In this document: in pieces, positions 17,370 to 26,010 of the stretch
Layout: the number at the start of each line of letters is the position of its first letter
Numbering within the stretch: the first letter of the stretch is position 1
Source: Limisphaerales bacterium
GTDB lineage: Bacteria > Verrucomicrobiota > Verrucomicrobiia > Limisphaerales > UBA1096
Reading direction: 5' to 3'
Assembly (NCBI GenBank): GCA_004213515.1
Contig: SHAK01000019.1
Coordinates: 1 to 42,795 of the forward strand
DNA: 42,795 bases
Program-made: the position numbers and the translations under genes
Notes under the pieces: model-generated
Told to the model about the DNA's origin: nothing
The model's database searches: none
Seen by the model: only the letters and a program-made list of their open reading frames with translations

Positions 17370-19448
17370 ATGAAAATTTTTTATACACTAATATGTGTTA
17401 TCTGTTTACTAAATATTACTAGTGTTCATGGAGAGCTGCGAGCAGGAGCTGCAAAGGTAGATGTAACTCCAACTTTTTTACCGGTAATTCGAAATGGAGG
17501 TTTTTTAGAAGCTACAGATAACAAGGTAAACGACCCTCTTAATGCACGCTGCTTGGTTTTGGATAATCGTGTAACGCGTTTTGCTATCGTAGTTGTTGAT
17601 AGTTGCATGTTGCCGATAGAATTGTGTGATGAGGCAAAGCGCATGGCTTCAGAGAAAACAGGGATCCCAGTTAGTTGTATCCTTATATCAGCTACTCATA
17701 GTCACAGTGCTCCGAGTGTAATGAATTATTGCCTTGGTACTCGAGCCGACCCTCGCTACAGAAAATTTTTGCCAGGCAAAATCGCTAATTCAATAATTTC
17801 TGCTAACAGTAAACTTAAGCCCGCAAAGGCCGCATGGGGCAGGGTAGACGCCTCAGAATACACAGCCTGTCGGCGTTGGTCATTTATTCGCGGCAAAGAG
17901 TTAACCGATCCATTTGGAGGAAAGACAGTGCGAGCAAACATGCATCCTGGTTATCGTAATATTAATGCTGTGGGCCCAACTGGCCCTGATGATCCCTGGT
18001 TGAGCTTTTTAAGTGTTCAATCTTTAGATGGTCAACCTTTAGCAGTTCTTGGCAATTTTTCTATGCATTATTTCTCTGGTCACAACGGTATTTCATCCGA
18101 TTTTGCTGGGGCTTTTTCTGAGGGCTTGGCAGATAAATTGGCAAAAAATAACAGCCAATTTGTGGGTGTAATGTCGCAAGGGACCAGTGGCGACTTATGG
18201 TGGGGAGACTATAGTTTGGATAAAGCTCAGTCATGGTCGATGAAGACTTATGTTAAACAATTAGTGGATCTTGTTGCTGGTCGATTAACAAATCATGAGT
18301 ACAAGACTGATATTCCGTTAGGCTTTGCTGAGTCAAGGATTGAACTTTTTAGACGGACACCTGATGCAGTCCGACTTAAATGGTCCAAGGCGTTGATTAA
18401 AAAAATGAATGGAAATAGACCGACTAATCGACCAGAGGTTTATGCGGAGCAAGTTGATTGGATTTCTAAAAACCCATTGGAAGAGTTGGTGCTGCAGGGA
18501 GTGCGTATAGGAGACTTAGGAATAACAGCTATTCCTTGTGAAGTTTATGGGTTGACCGGTTTGAAATTAAAATCTGCCAGTCCATTTCCATTAACATTCA
18601 ACATTAGTTTGGCGAACGGGGCTAGTGGTTACATACCACCTATTGAACAGCATGTGTTGGGCGGCTACACAACTTGGCCTGCCCGTACTGCAGGACTGGA
18701 AGTAAACGCCGAGGCTCGTATCGTTGAAGAGGTGACACGACTACTCGAACAATTATACGGGAAAGGTCGTAAAATATATGTTGAATCTAATTCCTCATAT
18801 TCAAAAGCAGTCTTTAATGCAAAGCCCACCGCTTATTGGAGACTAGGCGAGCAGAGCAGTAGTATATCTTCAGATTCTACAGGCAATGGTCATCATGCAA
18901 TTTATAAAGGAGGGGTTGGCTTCCATCTGCCAGGGTTTAATCATTCAAATAAAAATGAAGCTCATAATTCTCGAGCTGTTCATTTTGCGGGTGGGCGTGT
19001 TGAAGCAATTGTTCCTTATGCGCAATCGTTCACAGTACAATTTTGGCTCTGGAATGGTATCATTAAAACAGATGAGCTAGTAAATAATCAAATAGCAGAT
19101 CTTAATGGTCTAAATTTAAATTTAATTAATACCGAGAATTATGCTCAATCTAAATTAATATTTAAACCTGAGAAGATAGATATAACAGGAATTAAACCGA
19201 GACGATGGGAGTTAGTTACTTTAGTTGTAAGTTCTAAGGGTTATGAATTATGGATTAACAAATACCAGCAACTTAAATTTAAAAACGATATGTTAAATTC
19301 AAAAACGAATGAAAAAATGAGATTTGTTTTTGGAGGTGACAGTATAGGAAAAGTAGATTTTCATGGGAAACTCGATGAAATAGCTTTTTTTAATAGAGCA
19401 TTAACTTCTAAGGAAATAATTAAGCTGTATAATTCTTCATTTAATTAA
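17370..19448 (+). CDS. Neutral ceramidase-like secreted protein with C-terminal LamG-like domain
   Basis: A 692-residue exported protein with a signal peptide (FYTLICVICLLNITSVHG). Residues about 22-465 follow the neutral/alkaline ceramidase N-terminal fold: RAGAAKVDVTP, then ILISATHSHSAPS with two possible zinc-ligand histidines, NFSMHYF and SQGTSGDLWWGD. In true ceramidases the last motif reads like GDVSPN and carries the nucleophilic serine; here it reads SGDLWW, so the substrate may not be ceramide. Residues about 475-690 form a concanavalin/LamG-like domain (PTAYWRLGE, STGNGHHA, GKLDEIAFFNRALTSKEI), probably for carbohydrate or surface binding. It follows the GYF_2 gene by 9 bases. Exported hydrolase is likely; the reaction is uncertain. 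Confidence 0.82.
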   Translation: MKIFYTLICVICLLNITSVHGELRAGAAKVDVTPTFLPVIRNGGFLEATDNKVNDPLNARCLVLDNRVTRFAIVVVDSCMLPIELCDEAKRMASEKTGIPVSCILISATHSHSAPSVMNYCLGTRADPRYRKFLPGKIANSIISANSKLKPAKAAWGRVDASEYTACRRWSFIRGKELTDPFGGKTVRANMHPGYRNINAVGPTGPDDPWLSFLSVQSLDGQPLAVLGNFSMHYFSGHNGISSDFAGAFSEGLADKLAKNNSQFVGVMSQGTSGDLWWGDYSLDKAQSWSMKTYVKQLVDLVAGRLTNHEYKTDIPLGFAESRIELFRRTPDAVRLKWSKALIKKMNGNRPTNRPEVYAEQVDWISKNPLEELVLQGVRIGDLGITAIPCEVYGLTGLKLKSASPFPLTFNISLANGASGYIPPIEQHVLGGYTTWPARTAGLEVNAEARIVEEVTRLLEQLYGKGRKIYVESNSSYSKAVFNAKPTAYWRLGEQSSSISSDSTGNGHHAIYKGGVGFHLPGFNHSNKNEAHNSRAVHFAGGRVEAIVPYAQSFTVQFWLWNGIIKTDELVNNQIADLNGLNLNLINTENYAQSKLIFKPEKIDITGIKPRRWELVTLVVSSKGYELWINKYQQLKFKNDMLNSKTNEKMRFVFGGDSIGKVDFHGKLDEIAFFNRALTSKEIIKLYNSSFN

Positions 19449-19469
19449 TTTTTTTCCTGGTTTTAAATG

Positions 19470-19526
19470 TTATTGAGACACAATCACAATAATTTTGTTG
19501 ACATTAATGCGACAGAGTCCCATTTT
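19470..19526 (+). promoter_or_regulatory. Candidate promoter and operator of the TonB-dependent receptor
   Basis: TTGACA (19498-19503) is a perfect -35; the best -10 at 17 bp is the weak CATTTT (19521-19526). Immediately upstream TTATTG (19470-19475) and CAATAA (19487-19492) form an inverted repeat with an 11-bp gap. It does not match a Fur box that I can recognise. Confidence 0.3.
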
Positions 19527-19570
19527 CGATTCAGCCATATTGAAGTCACGGCGTTTTAATTAATTTTATA

Positions 19571-21859
19571 ATGAGAAAGAGTCTCAAAGTCAAAAAGTCA
19601 GTTCCGGCAATAGTTGCCGGTATTTGTTCATTGGGGGCTGTAGCCGGAATGGCTCAAGAGTCCTCAGATGAGTTGGATCCAGTTTTGGTTAGCGGTGCTA
19701 TCGTCGGATCCAAGGCGGGAGTAAACAATATCACAGGTTCTGCTACCTATTTAGATATTGAAGACCTGCGCGTCCACTCAATCAATAATATAAATTCGGC
19801 CCTTCGTCGTGTGCCGGGTGCCTATGTTCGACCTGAGGATGGGTATGGTAACTTCCCTAATATCAGTCTTCGTGGTGTTGACATGGGGCGTAGTTCCAAG
19901 GTCACAATTATGGAGGACGGTGTTCTTGCTGCTCCTGCAACTTACACAGCTCCATCTGCATATTACAGCCCTACAATAGAGCGGATGAGTGGGTTGGAAG
20001 TCATCAAGGGGTCCAGTCAGGTTAAGTATGGCCCCCACACAACAGGTGGTGTGATTAACTACTTGTCTACAAGTATTCCAGATGAAGTTACTACTTATAG
20101 CAAAACTTATTATGGTGAATTCGACGAATTGGTTAGCCATATTTATCACGGCGGCAAGGTAGATACAGGAAATGGTCAGTTTGGTTACTTAGTTGAAGGT
20201 TATTATCGTAACACTGATGGTTTCAAAGAGCTTAGTCATGGAGATACAGGTTACACTAGAAGCGAGCCAATGCTTAAGTTGTCTTGGGAACCAAATACTG
20301 CAAACAATCAATCGTTTGAATTAAAATTGGGCAGTACAGACTTTGATGCAAACGAAACATACCTCGGCCTTAGAGATGACGATTTTAAAGCTAACCCTTA
20401 TCAAAGATATGCGGTTACTCGAAATGATGAGATTAACACATATGCATCTAGAGGTTATTTACGTCACTACATTGAGCTAGGCAGCAATGCTTCACTAAAA
20501 ACGACAGCATATTTCACCAAGTTTCATAGGAATTGGTTTAAATTAGATAAAGTTAATGGTTCAAGTGCATACAAGGCTTGGAACGATGACGCGTACCGCG
20601 ACATACTCATCGGTGCTGCTCCTGGAACAATTAGACTTAAAAACAACAACCGTGATTATTCTCAGCAAGGAATCGAGTCTGTATTAAATTATGACTTAAG
20701 CTTGGGTGGCTTAGAAAATCAGATTCAATTGGGTGCTCGCTTTCATAATGATGACATTGATCGTTTTCAATGGTACACAACTTATGAGCAGGGAGAATCT
20801 GGTGGCTGGTCACCAGGTGTGAATAGCGAAAAAGGTAAAGCAGGCGACCGCAATCAAGAAACAGATGCCTTCTCACTTTATCTGGAAGACAGGATTGCAA
20901 TAAACGACCAGCTCTCAATTGTTCCTGGTATTCGTTATGAAGACTTGGATTACTCATATGATCAGGACACCAGATATGCAGGTAAGACTGCAGCTAGCGG
21001 GTCAGGTGGTTTAGATGTTGTTACAGGTGGGGTTGGTATTTCATATGATGCTAATGAGAATCTAAATGTATTTGGCGGTGTTTACGCAGGTACATCTCTT
21101 CCTGGTCCACGTTCATTTATTCGCAGTCAGGGCAAATCAAATCTTGAAGAAGAAACTTCAACAAGTTTTGAGATCGGTGCTCGGTATGAGCAAGAAGCCT
21201 TTGTGTTAACTGGTGCAGTATTCTACACAGCACTAGAAGACTTCATTATTCCTGATAACTTAGGAACAGGCTTTGAAGAATGGCCAACTGATGAAGCCGG
21301 CAACCCGATCAATCCAGGATCAACAACTGACAACGATGGTGAAATAACATCATTCGGATTAGAACTTCAAGCAGCATACGACTTTGGTATCGCAAATGGT
21401 GCTGACTATAGCTTGCCAGTACATGTTGGAATTACTGTCACTAATGCAGAATTCGATGGGACAGCTAGTTCTGAAGATGGAGAAAGCATATTCAGTGGTG
21501 CTCACGATGGAAATGAAGTTCCTTATGTACCAGACTTCTTGCTACACGCTGGTGTAGGTTATGCCTCTGGAAACTGGAAACTAGCTCTTGACGGCTCATA
21601 TGTGTCAGAATCATATGCTTCAGGTTGGAATAACAGTGATCCTCTAAATTACGAAGGTAAGTATGACCCTCGTTATGGTGAAATCGATAGTTATTTTGTA
21701 GCTGACTTGTCAGTTCACTATTCAGTTTCAGACAACACTACTGTTTTTGCAACAGCACGAAACGTATTTGATGAAGAGTATGTTGTAGGGCGTTTGCCAC
21801 AGGGAGCCCGTCCAGGGATGCCTCAGCAATTGCTCATCGGCGTTGAGTCTCAATTTTGA
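19571..21859 (+). CDS. TonB-dependent outer-membrane receptor (FecA-like)
   Basis: A 762-residue receptor. A signal peptide (IVAGICSLGAVAGMAQ) is followed by a TonB-box-like LDPVLVSG near residue 37. The plug domain has INNINSALRRVPGAYVRPEDG, FPNISLRGVDMGRSSKVTIMEDGV and MSGLEVIKGSSQVKYGPHTTGGVINY. The 22-stranded barrel ends in LLIGVESQF with a terminal Phe. The plug resembles ferric-citrate-type receptors, but the ligand cannot be read from sequence and could also be a glycan or cobalamin. It depends on TonB-ExbBD encoded elsewhere. The gene is monocistronic with a strong terminator. Confidence 0.92.
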   Translation: MRKSLKVKKSVPAIVAGICSLGAVAGMAQESSDELDPVLVSGAIVGSKAGVNNITGSATYLDIEDLRVHSINNINSALRRVPGAYVRPEDGYGNFPNISLRGVDMGRSSKVTIMEDGVLAAPATYTAPSAYYSPTIERMSGLEVIKGSSQVKYGPHTTGGVINYLSTSIPDEVTTYSKTYYGEFDELVSHIYHGGKVDTGNGQFGYLVEGYYRNTDGFKELSHGDTGYTRSEPMLKLSWEPNTANNQSFELKLGSTDFDANETYLGLRDDDFKANPYQRYAVTRNDEINTYASRGYLRHYIELGSNASLKTTAYFTKFHRNWFKLDKVNGSSAYKAWNDDAYRDILIGAAPGTIRLKNNNRDYSQQGIESVLNYDLSLGGLENQIQLGARFHNDDIDRFQWYTTYEQGESGGWSPGVNSEKGKAGDRNQETDAFSLYLEDRIAINDQLSIVPGIRYEDLDYSYDQDTRYAGKTAASGSGGLDVVTGGVGISYDANENLNVFGGVYAGTSLPGPRSFIRSQGKSNLEEETSTSFEIGARYEQEAFVLTGAVFYTALEDFIIPDNLGTGFEEWPTDEAGNPINPGSTTDNDGEITSFGLELQAAYDFGIANGADYSLPVHVGITVTNAEFDGTASSEDGESIFSGAHDGNEVPYVPDFLLHAGVGYASGNWKLALDGSYVSESYASGWNNSDPLNYEGKYDPRYGEIDSYFVADLSVHYSVSDNTTVFATARNVFDEEYVVGRLPQGARPGMPQQLLIGVESQF

Positions 21860-21923
21860 TGCCTCAGTTCCTCCTGGTGACTATCGTATCTTAAGTGCGT
21901 TTGTCACCCACTGACTTCAATTA

Positions 21924-21954
21924 GGTCGCCCTGAAGAGGGCGGCCTTTTTTTTT
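21924..21954 (+). terminator. Terminator of the TonB-dependent receptor gene
   Basis: GGTCGCCCT (21924-21932) pairs with AGGGCGGCC (21937-21945), with one G-U pair, around a GAAG loop. Nine T residues follow. Confidence 0.93.
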
Positions 21955-22010
21955 GTTAACTACCATTTATTTTTTTTTAATGTATGATTGATTTATATTC
22001 AATTGCGTTG

Positions 22011-22580
22011 ATGAAACTACTTAAAATTCAATTAACTTTTATTATTTTAATAACAATCAATGGAATAGGTTGCCGAACGATTACGAAGAAAGAATATGGG
22101 AACAAAGAAAAGACAACGTTTGTTTGGGAAAATCAGTTATCTGTTGATTTAGATGAAATATCTGTTCATTCAGCAGTAGAGCAGGGTGATATGGCAAAAA
22201 TCAGAGAACTGATGAAAAAAAATATTTCATTGGATGAAAAAAATGAATTCGGGATAACTCCTCTACAATTAGCAACAGTAAAAGGTAATTTGGAAGTGGT
22301 TAAGCTATTACTAAAATCTGGGGCCGATCCAGATGGGCAAAATTTCTCAAAACAAACACCACTTCATTTTGCTGCAATGAATGGTTTTGAACAAATTGCA
22401 AAGCAACTAATTTTATCTGGAGCAAATGTGAATTCTATAGATGATGAATATTGGACTCCATTAAATTGCGCAATGTGGAAGGGTAAAGGGATTATCAATA
22501 TAAAATTGAGTAAAAAGAAAAAAGTTATTGAATTATTAATCCGTAATGGCGGTAAATTAAGCGAATTAACTAATCATTAA
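22011..22580 (+). CDS. Exported ankyrin-repeat protein
   Basis: The frame opens at 21984, but the ATG at 22011 gives a compact signal sequence (LLKIQLTFIILITINGIGC). Its cysteine may be lipidated, although the residue at -3 is Gly instead of the usual Leu. After a polar spacer come three to four ankyrin repeats: SAVEQGDMAKIRELMKKN, GITPLQLATVKGNLEVVKLLLKSGADPDG, QTPLHFAAMNGFEQIAKQLILSGANVN and YWTPLNCAMWKG. Such repeats bind partner proteins. The gene stands alone, downstream of the TonB receptor terminator. No partner is evident. Confidence 0.78.
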   Translation: MKLLKIQLTFIILITINGIGCRTITKKEYGNKEKTTFVWENQLSVDLDEISVHSAVEQGDMAKIRELMKKNISLDEKNEFGITPLQLATVKGNLEVVKLLLKSGADPDGQNFSKQTPLHFAAMNGFEQIAKQLILSGANVNSIDDEYWTPLNCAMWKGKGIINIKLSKKKKVIELLIRNGGKLSELTNH

Positions 22581-22698
22581 TTTTCTCAATCAAATTTAGT
22601 AACTTCTTTTAAATAAATGAATTGCTAATCGAGTAAAATTATTAGCGAATCATCTTGTTCTCCTTGAAATTTCTAGGAATCTTTTGAGTTTTAATTTT

Positions 22699-23532
22699 AT
22701 GAGGATAGATTCGCATCAGCATTTTTGGATTTACGACCCAAATCAATATCCCTGGATGACAGATGAATTATCGGCGATACGATCAAACCATTTGCCAGAG
22801 CATTTACAGGTTGAGTTTGATCGATTGGGCATTGATGGTTCTGTGGCAGTTCAGGCCCGTCAGTCTCTTGATGAATCGCGTTGGCTTTTGAAGTTGGCCG
22901 ACGAGAGTTGTCTTATTAAAGGTGTCGTTGGATGGGTGGATTTACGTTCTGAAAACGTTGAAGATCAGCTAGCTGAATTTGCAGAACATCCAAAGTTCGT
23001 CGGAGTACGCCATGTTGTTCAGGATGAGCCTGATGAAAATTTCATGTTATTGCCGGAATTCATAAGAGGCATCAGTAAATTAAAATCTTACGATCTGAGT
23101 TACGACATTCTGGTTTTTCCTAAACAACTTCCGGCTGCGATTGAATTAGTGAAGCAATTTCCTGATCAGTCTTTCGTGCTGGACCATATAGCAAAGCCGT
23201 TAATTAAGGATAAGGAAATATCTACTTGGGATGAGCATATTCGAGAACTCGCACAATTCAGTAACTTAACCTGTAAAGTGTCAGGCATGATTACTGAGGC
23301 AAATTGGACAGCCTGGAAGACAAGTGATTTCACGCCTTATTTAGATGTTGTTTTTGAGGCGTTTGGTGAGGACAGGTTGATGTATGGATCCGATTGGCCA
23401 GTTTGTAAATTGGCTGGAAGCTATCGCCAAGTATACGATTTAACCGATAATTATTTTAGTCAATTCTCACCATTAGCGAAGGAGAAATTTTTTGGTGGAG
23501 TTGCTTCGGAATTTTATGGGCTTAAGGACTAA
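22699..23532 (+). CDS. Amidohydrolase-2 family protein (COG3618, lactonase-like)
   Basis: A 277-residue TIM-barrel metal hydrolase. It opens RIDSHQHFW (HxH metal site at residues 6 and 8), has LDHIAKP for a further His, and ends the active site with YGSDWPVC (catalytic Asp). This pattern is that of COG3618, which includes L-fuconolactonase, L-rhamnonolactonase and 2-pyrone-4,6-dicarboxylate lactonase; which substrate applies here cannot be told. I use the ATG at 22699 because family members start right before this motif, but a TTG at 22684 is preceded by AGGA at a good distance. Its last 11 bases overlap the convergent Lrp gene. No sugar catabolism genes are adjacent. Confidence 0.85.
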   Translation: MRIDSHQHFWIYDPNQYPWMTDELSAIRSNHLPEHLQVEFDRLGIDGSVAVQARQSLDESRWLLKLADESCLIKGVVGWVDLRSENVEDQLAEFAEHPKFVGVRHVVQDEPDENFMLLPEFIRGISKLKSYDLSYDILVFPKQLPAAIELVKQFPDQSFVLDHIAKPLIKDKEISTWDEHIRELAQFSNLTCKVSGMITEANWTAWKTSDFTPYLDVVFEAFGEDRLMYGSDWPVCKLAGSYRQVYDLTDNYFSQFSPLAKEKFFGGVASEFYGLKD

Positions 23533-24001
23533 CAGAGAGTCTATCAACTTCTTCGTCGCGGCCAACCATAACACCGTTCTCTTTGTAACGCTTTAAGAGG
23601 AAGTGAGTCGCAGTTGATGTTACGCCTTGAATAGTTGCGAGCTTTTCAGAGACAAATGAAGCAACTTGTCGCAAGTTTGCTCCGTCTATTATTACAAGAA
23701 TATCATAACTTCCTGACATCAGATAACATGAGCTAACTTCATTGTACTTTGCGATTCGGTGAGCTAATCGATTGAAGCCTCCGTCACGTTCAGGAGTGAG
23801 ATTAACTTCTATCACGGCTTGAACGCCATTATCTTCAATGGCTTCGTCACTCAGAATTGCTTGATAGCCCAGAATGGTTCCCTCGCTTTGAGCCTGACGG
23901 ATTTTTGTGCGAACTTCATCCTCAGATAAACTGAGCATTCCTGCCAAGTCCTCAGTAGAGAGAGCTGCGTTTTCGCGTAATAACTTTAACAACGAATCCA
24001 T
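23522..24001 (-). CDS. Lrp/AsnC-family transcriptional regulator
   Basis: A 159-residue regulator. An N-terminal helix-turn-helix (AALSTEDLAGMLSLSEDEVRTKI) is followed by GTILGYQAIL and the RAM ligand-binding domain (VQAVIEVNLTPE, SCYLMSGSYDILVIIDG, LATIQGVTSTATHFLLKRYK). Lrp/AsnC proteins bind amino acids and control their metabolism as octamers or dimers. It is the last gene of the putative operon, 45 bases after the GspF-like gene. The N-terminus lacks the usual preceding residues of Lrp (the helix begins within the first 10 residues), so it is a short-headed member. The effector is unknown. Confidence 0.9.
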   Translation of the reverse strand: MDSLLKLLRENAALSTEDLAGMLSLSEDEVRTKIRQAQSEGTILGYQAILSDEAIEDNGVQAVIEVNLTPERDGGFNRLAHRIAKYNEVSSCYLMSGSYDILVIIDGANLRQVASFVSEKLATIQGVTSTATHFLLKRYKENGVMVGRDEEVDRLSVSP

Positions 24002-24046
24002 GCCCGGAGAGTAGCCTTTGTATAACGGATTAGCAAAGCGCGAATG

Positions 24047-25057
24047 TTAATTCAAATTCATAATAGATCCGTAATAATTTAGCCAAAAGCTAACGACTAT
24101 GAAGGCGACGCTGATTGCAGCGATTCCATAGACAATTGCAGTTGCAATTGTGGATGCTGTAATGAGGTGTCGCAACCCTTCATCCTGATAATATTTGGCT
24201 AACCGCTGCAGGGAGTCATCCAGCTGGCCAGAAGCTTCTCCCGTGCTGTAAAGATCACGAAACATTTTCGGGAATTGAGTTTCTTGGCTTATAATTTCTG
24301 CGGGAGTTAGCCCGATATCAATTTGTCTGATGAAGTTTTTAGATAACGAGATTAGCCAAGGAGATGCTGACGCGTTAGCCGCGTTTTGCCATGCCTCTCG
24401 TATATTCACGCCTGCATTTAAAAGCGCATGCAAAGAGAAGGCTAGTCGGGAAATTTTGACTTCCTTTAAGGCATTGCCGAAGCCAGGTATCCAATGCCAT
24501 ATTTTTTCCAGTATCGATCTAACTGCATAGCCCCGATTTGCTTGTCCTAGGTAGACAACCGTGAATACCACACCGTATCCGATAGCCAAAATTCCTAATG
24601 ATGGGGCAAAAGCATCGAATAAGGTTATGCCGCTCCCTGCTACAAGAGTTTTTCCAAACCCAATGATTGCAGGCATTAGGATAATGAAATGAATCAGGAG
24701 CAGGGGATAGGCTAGCTTAATGAGGACCTGTTGAATGAGAGTCGCACGGTGCTCATAATGTTTAGATAGAATACTAAGTGTTTCATCTAATCTTCCACTG
24801 GTTTCACCAGCCTCAATCATCATGCGATCAAATTGAGGAAGCCAGTGAGTCCTGCCACTAATTGATTCGGAAAAGGTTTCGCCAGAGCTGAGTTGGCTCA
24901 GAGTTATGTTAATCTCATTTGCCTCACGTTGATTTGATGGGCTAATTTGACGAAGTGAATCATCAACGCCAACGCCAGCTTGCTGTAGCATGCTGAGTTG
25001 ATGATAGAACTCAGAACGCTGCTTATAGCTTCGAGGTGTTTTGATTAGGGAGGTCAT
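24047..25057 (-). CDS. GspF/PilC-like inner-membrane platform protein
   Basis: A 336-residue polytopic protein with two T2SSF repeats. The first has FYHQLSMLQQAGVGVDDSL and MMIEAGETSGRLDETLSIL; the second has LAFSLHALLNAGVNIREAW and LYSTGEASGQLDDSLQRLAKYY. Each is followed by hydrophobic helices (LLLIHFIILMPAIIGF, LGILAIGYGVVFTVVYL, IATAIVYGIAAISVAFIVVSF). The protein is the platform of type II secretion or type IV pilus systems. It is shorter than typical GspF (about 400) because the N-terminal cytoplasmic segment is reduced. No GspE, GspD or pilin gene is next to it; three pseudopilins lie 12-18 kb away in this window. It follows trxA by 23 bases. Confidence 0.9.
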   Translation of the reverse strand: MTSLIKTPRSYKQRSEFYHQLSMLQQAGVGVDDSLRQISPSNQREANEINITLSQLSSGETFSESISGRTHWLPQFDRMMIEAGETSGRLDETLSILSKHYEHRATLIQQVLIKLAYPLLLIHFIILMPAIIGFGKTLVAGSGITLFDAFAPSLGILAIGYGVVFTVVYLGQANRGYAVRSILEKIWHWIPGFGNALKEVKISRLAFSLHALLNAGVNIREAWQNAANASASPWLISLSKNFIRQIDIGLTPAEIISQETQFPKMFRDLYSTGEASGQLDDSLQRLAKYYQDEGLRHLITASTIATAIVYGIAAISVAFIVVSFWLNYYGSIMNLN

Positions 25058-25080
25058 GCCTCCAGATAAGATTCACGCTA

Positions 25081-25410
25081 TTAAGCGTGACTGTCGAGCA
25101 TGGCTTGTAGATCGGCCTTACTCATTCCACCAACTTTTTGTTCTGCAATTTGTCCATTCTTAAACACTATCAGTGTAGGGATTGACTGCACGTTGTACTG
25201 AACGGCGAGTTGTTGATGATCATCGATGTTGACCTTTCCCACCTTGGCTTTGCCATCATTTTCATCAGCAATCTGATCAATTATTGGGCCAATCATTTTG
25301 CAAGGGCCACACCATTCAGCCCAAAAATCAACAAGCACAGGTGTTGTAGATTGTAGGACTTCCGAATCGAAATTATCTGCTGTTAGAGTTGCTACTTTGT
25401 CAGATGCCAT
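25081..25410 (-). CDS. trxA: Thioredoxin
   Basis: A 109-residue thioredoxin with the active-site WCGPCK (C34, C37), the conserved FWAEW before it, the cis-Pro motif SIPTLIVF and a C-terminal GGMSKADL. It reduces protein disulfides in the cytoplasm and would serve the peroxiredoxin and other reductases. It sits between the Pro/Ala-rich membrane protein and the GspF-like gene with gaps of 29 and 23 bases, an unusual place for trxA. Length is standard and no signal peptide is present. Confidence 0.96.
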   Translation of the reverse strand: MASDKVATLTADNFDSEVLQSTTPVLVDFWAEWCGPCKMIGPIIDQIADENDGKAKVGKVNIDDHQQLAVQYNVQSIPTLIVFKNGQIAEQKVGGMSKADLQAMLDSHA

Positions 25411-25439
25411 TTTAAAAAGTTGTATTGTTGTATTGTTAA

Positions 25440-25904
25440 TTAATTTCCAGATCCTAACATAAACAAAAAGACTGCTAGACCAATGGCACCCAATGCAGTT
25501 ACTGCAGCTACCGATGTGTCAAATGCATTGTCTGCTGAAACTGTTTTGCGGACTTTAGCTGTTTTCTTTTTAACAGCTTGGGCTTTTGCCTCTACAGGGG
25601 CAGCTTCAACTTGGGCTGCAGGAGCAGTAGCTTCGGTAGTTTTCTTAGCGGTATCTTTCTGAGCAACAGGCGCAGGTTTAGTGATTCCGACTTTTGGCGC
25701 AGCTGATTTAGCAGGAACGGGTATTTTGATAGTTGAAGCAGCTTTTCCTCCGTCAGCAGTTTTAGCCGCGCCAGCCGATGGCACAGCAATTTTGATAGTT
25801 GGAGCTGCAGCTGGCTTCGGGGGCAAGCTGATACGAACCGTTTGTTTCTTGGTTTCTTGTGAATCGCCACCTGGCGCCGGGGCTTGAGTCGTTTCCTCTG
25901 ACAT
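25440..25904 (-). CDS. Pro/Ala/Lys-rich protein with a C-terminal membrane anchor
   Basis: A 154-residue low-complexity protein. Residues 20-75 contain three related phrases, TVRISLPPKP, TIKIAVPSAG and TIKIPVPAKS, spaced by Ala/Lys-rich linkers. The C-terminus is one hydrophobic helix (VAAVTALGAIGLAVFLFML), so it is probably a tail-anchored inner-membrane protein with a disordered cytoplasmic arm. I do not recognise a named family. It is the first gene of the trxA-gspF-lrp cluster. The repeated strand-like phrases might be docking peptides; GYF-type domains bind proline-rich sequences, and one such protein is encoded at 16791-17360, but a link is speculation. Confidence 0.7.
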   Translation of the reverse strand: MSEETTQAPAPGGDSQETKKQTVRISLPPKPAAAPTIKIAVPSAGAAKTADGGKAASTIKIPVPAKSAAPKVGITKPAPVAQKDTAKKTTEATAPAAQVEAAPVEAKAQAVKKKTAKVRKTVSADNAFDTSVAAVTALGAIGLAVFLFMLGSGN

Positions 25905-26010
25905 CGTTAAAAAGGCCTCAAATTAGGCTGAAAAAAGAGTATGTAAGCAGCTTGTGAGTGTCAAATGCATAAAAAAAGTAACCAATATATAATTTAAAGT
26001 ATTAATAGTG

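Noticed and set aside
19778-20149. 123-codon minus-strand frame
   Set aside because: Antisense to the highly conserved plug domain of the TonB-dependent receptor; its product is Cys/Ser-rich with no recognisable motif.
25592-25887. Frames overlapping the Pro/Ala/Lys-rich gene in other phases
   Set aside because: They are shadows of the biased codon use of the real gene, which has a C-terminal membrane helix and operon spacing.
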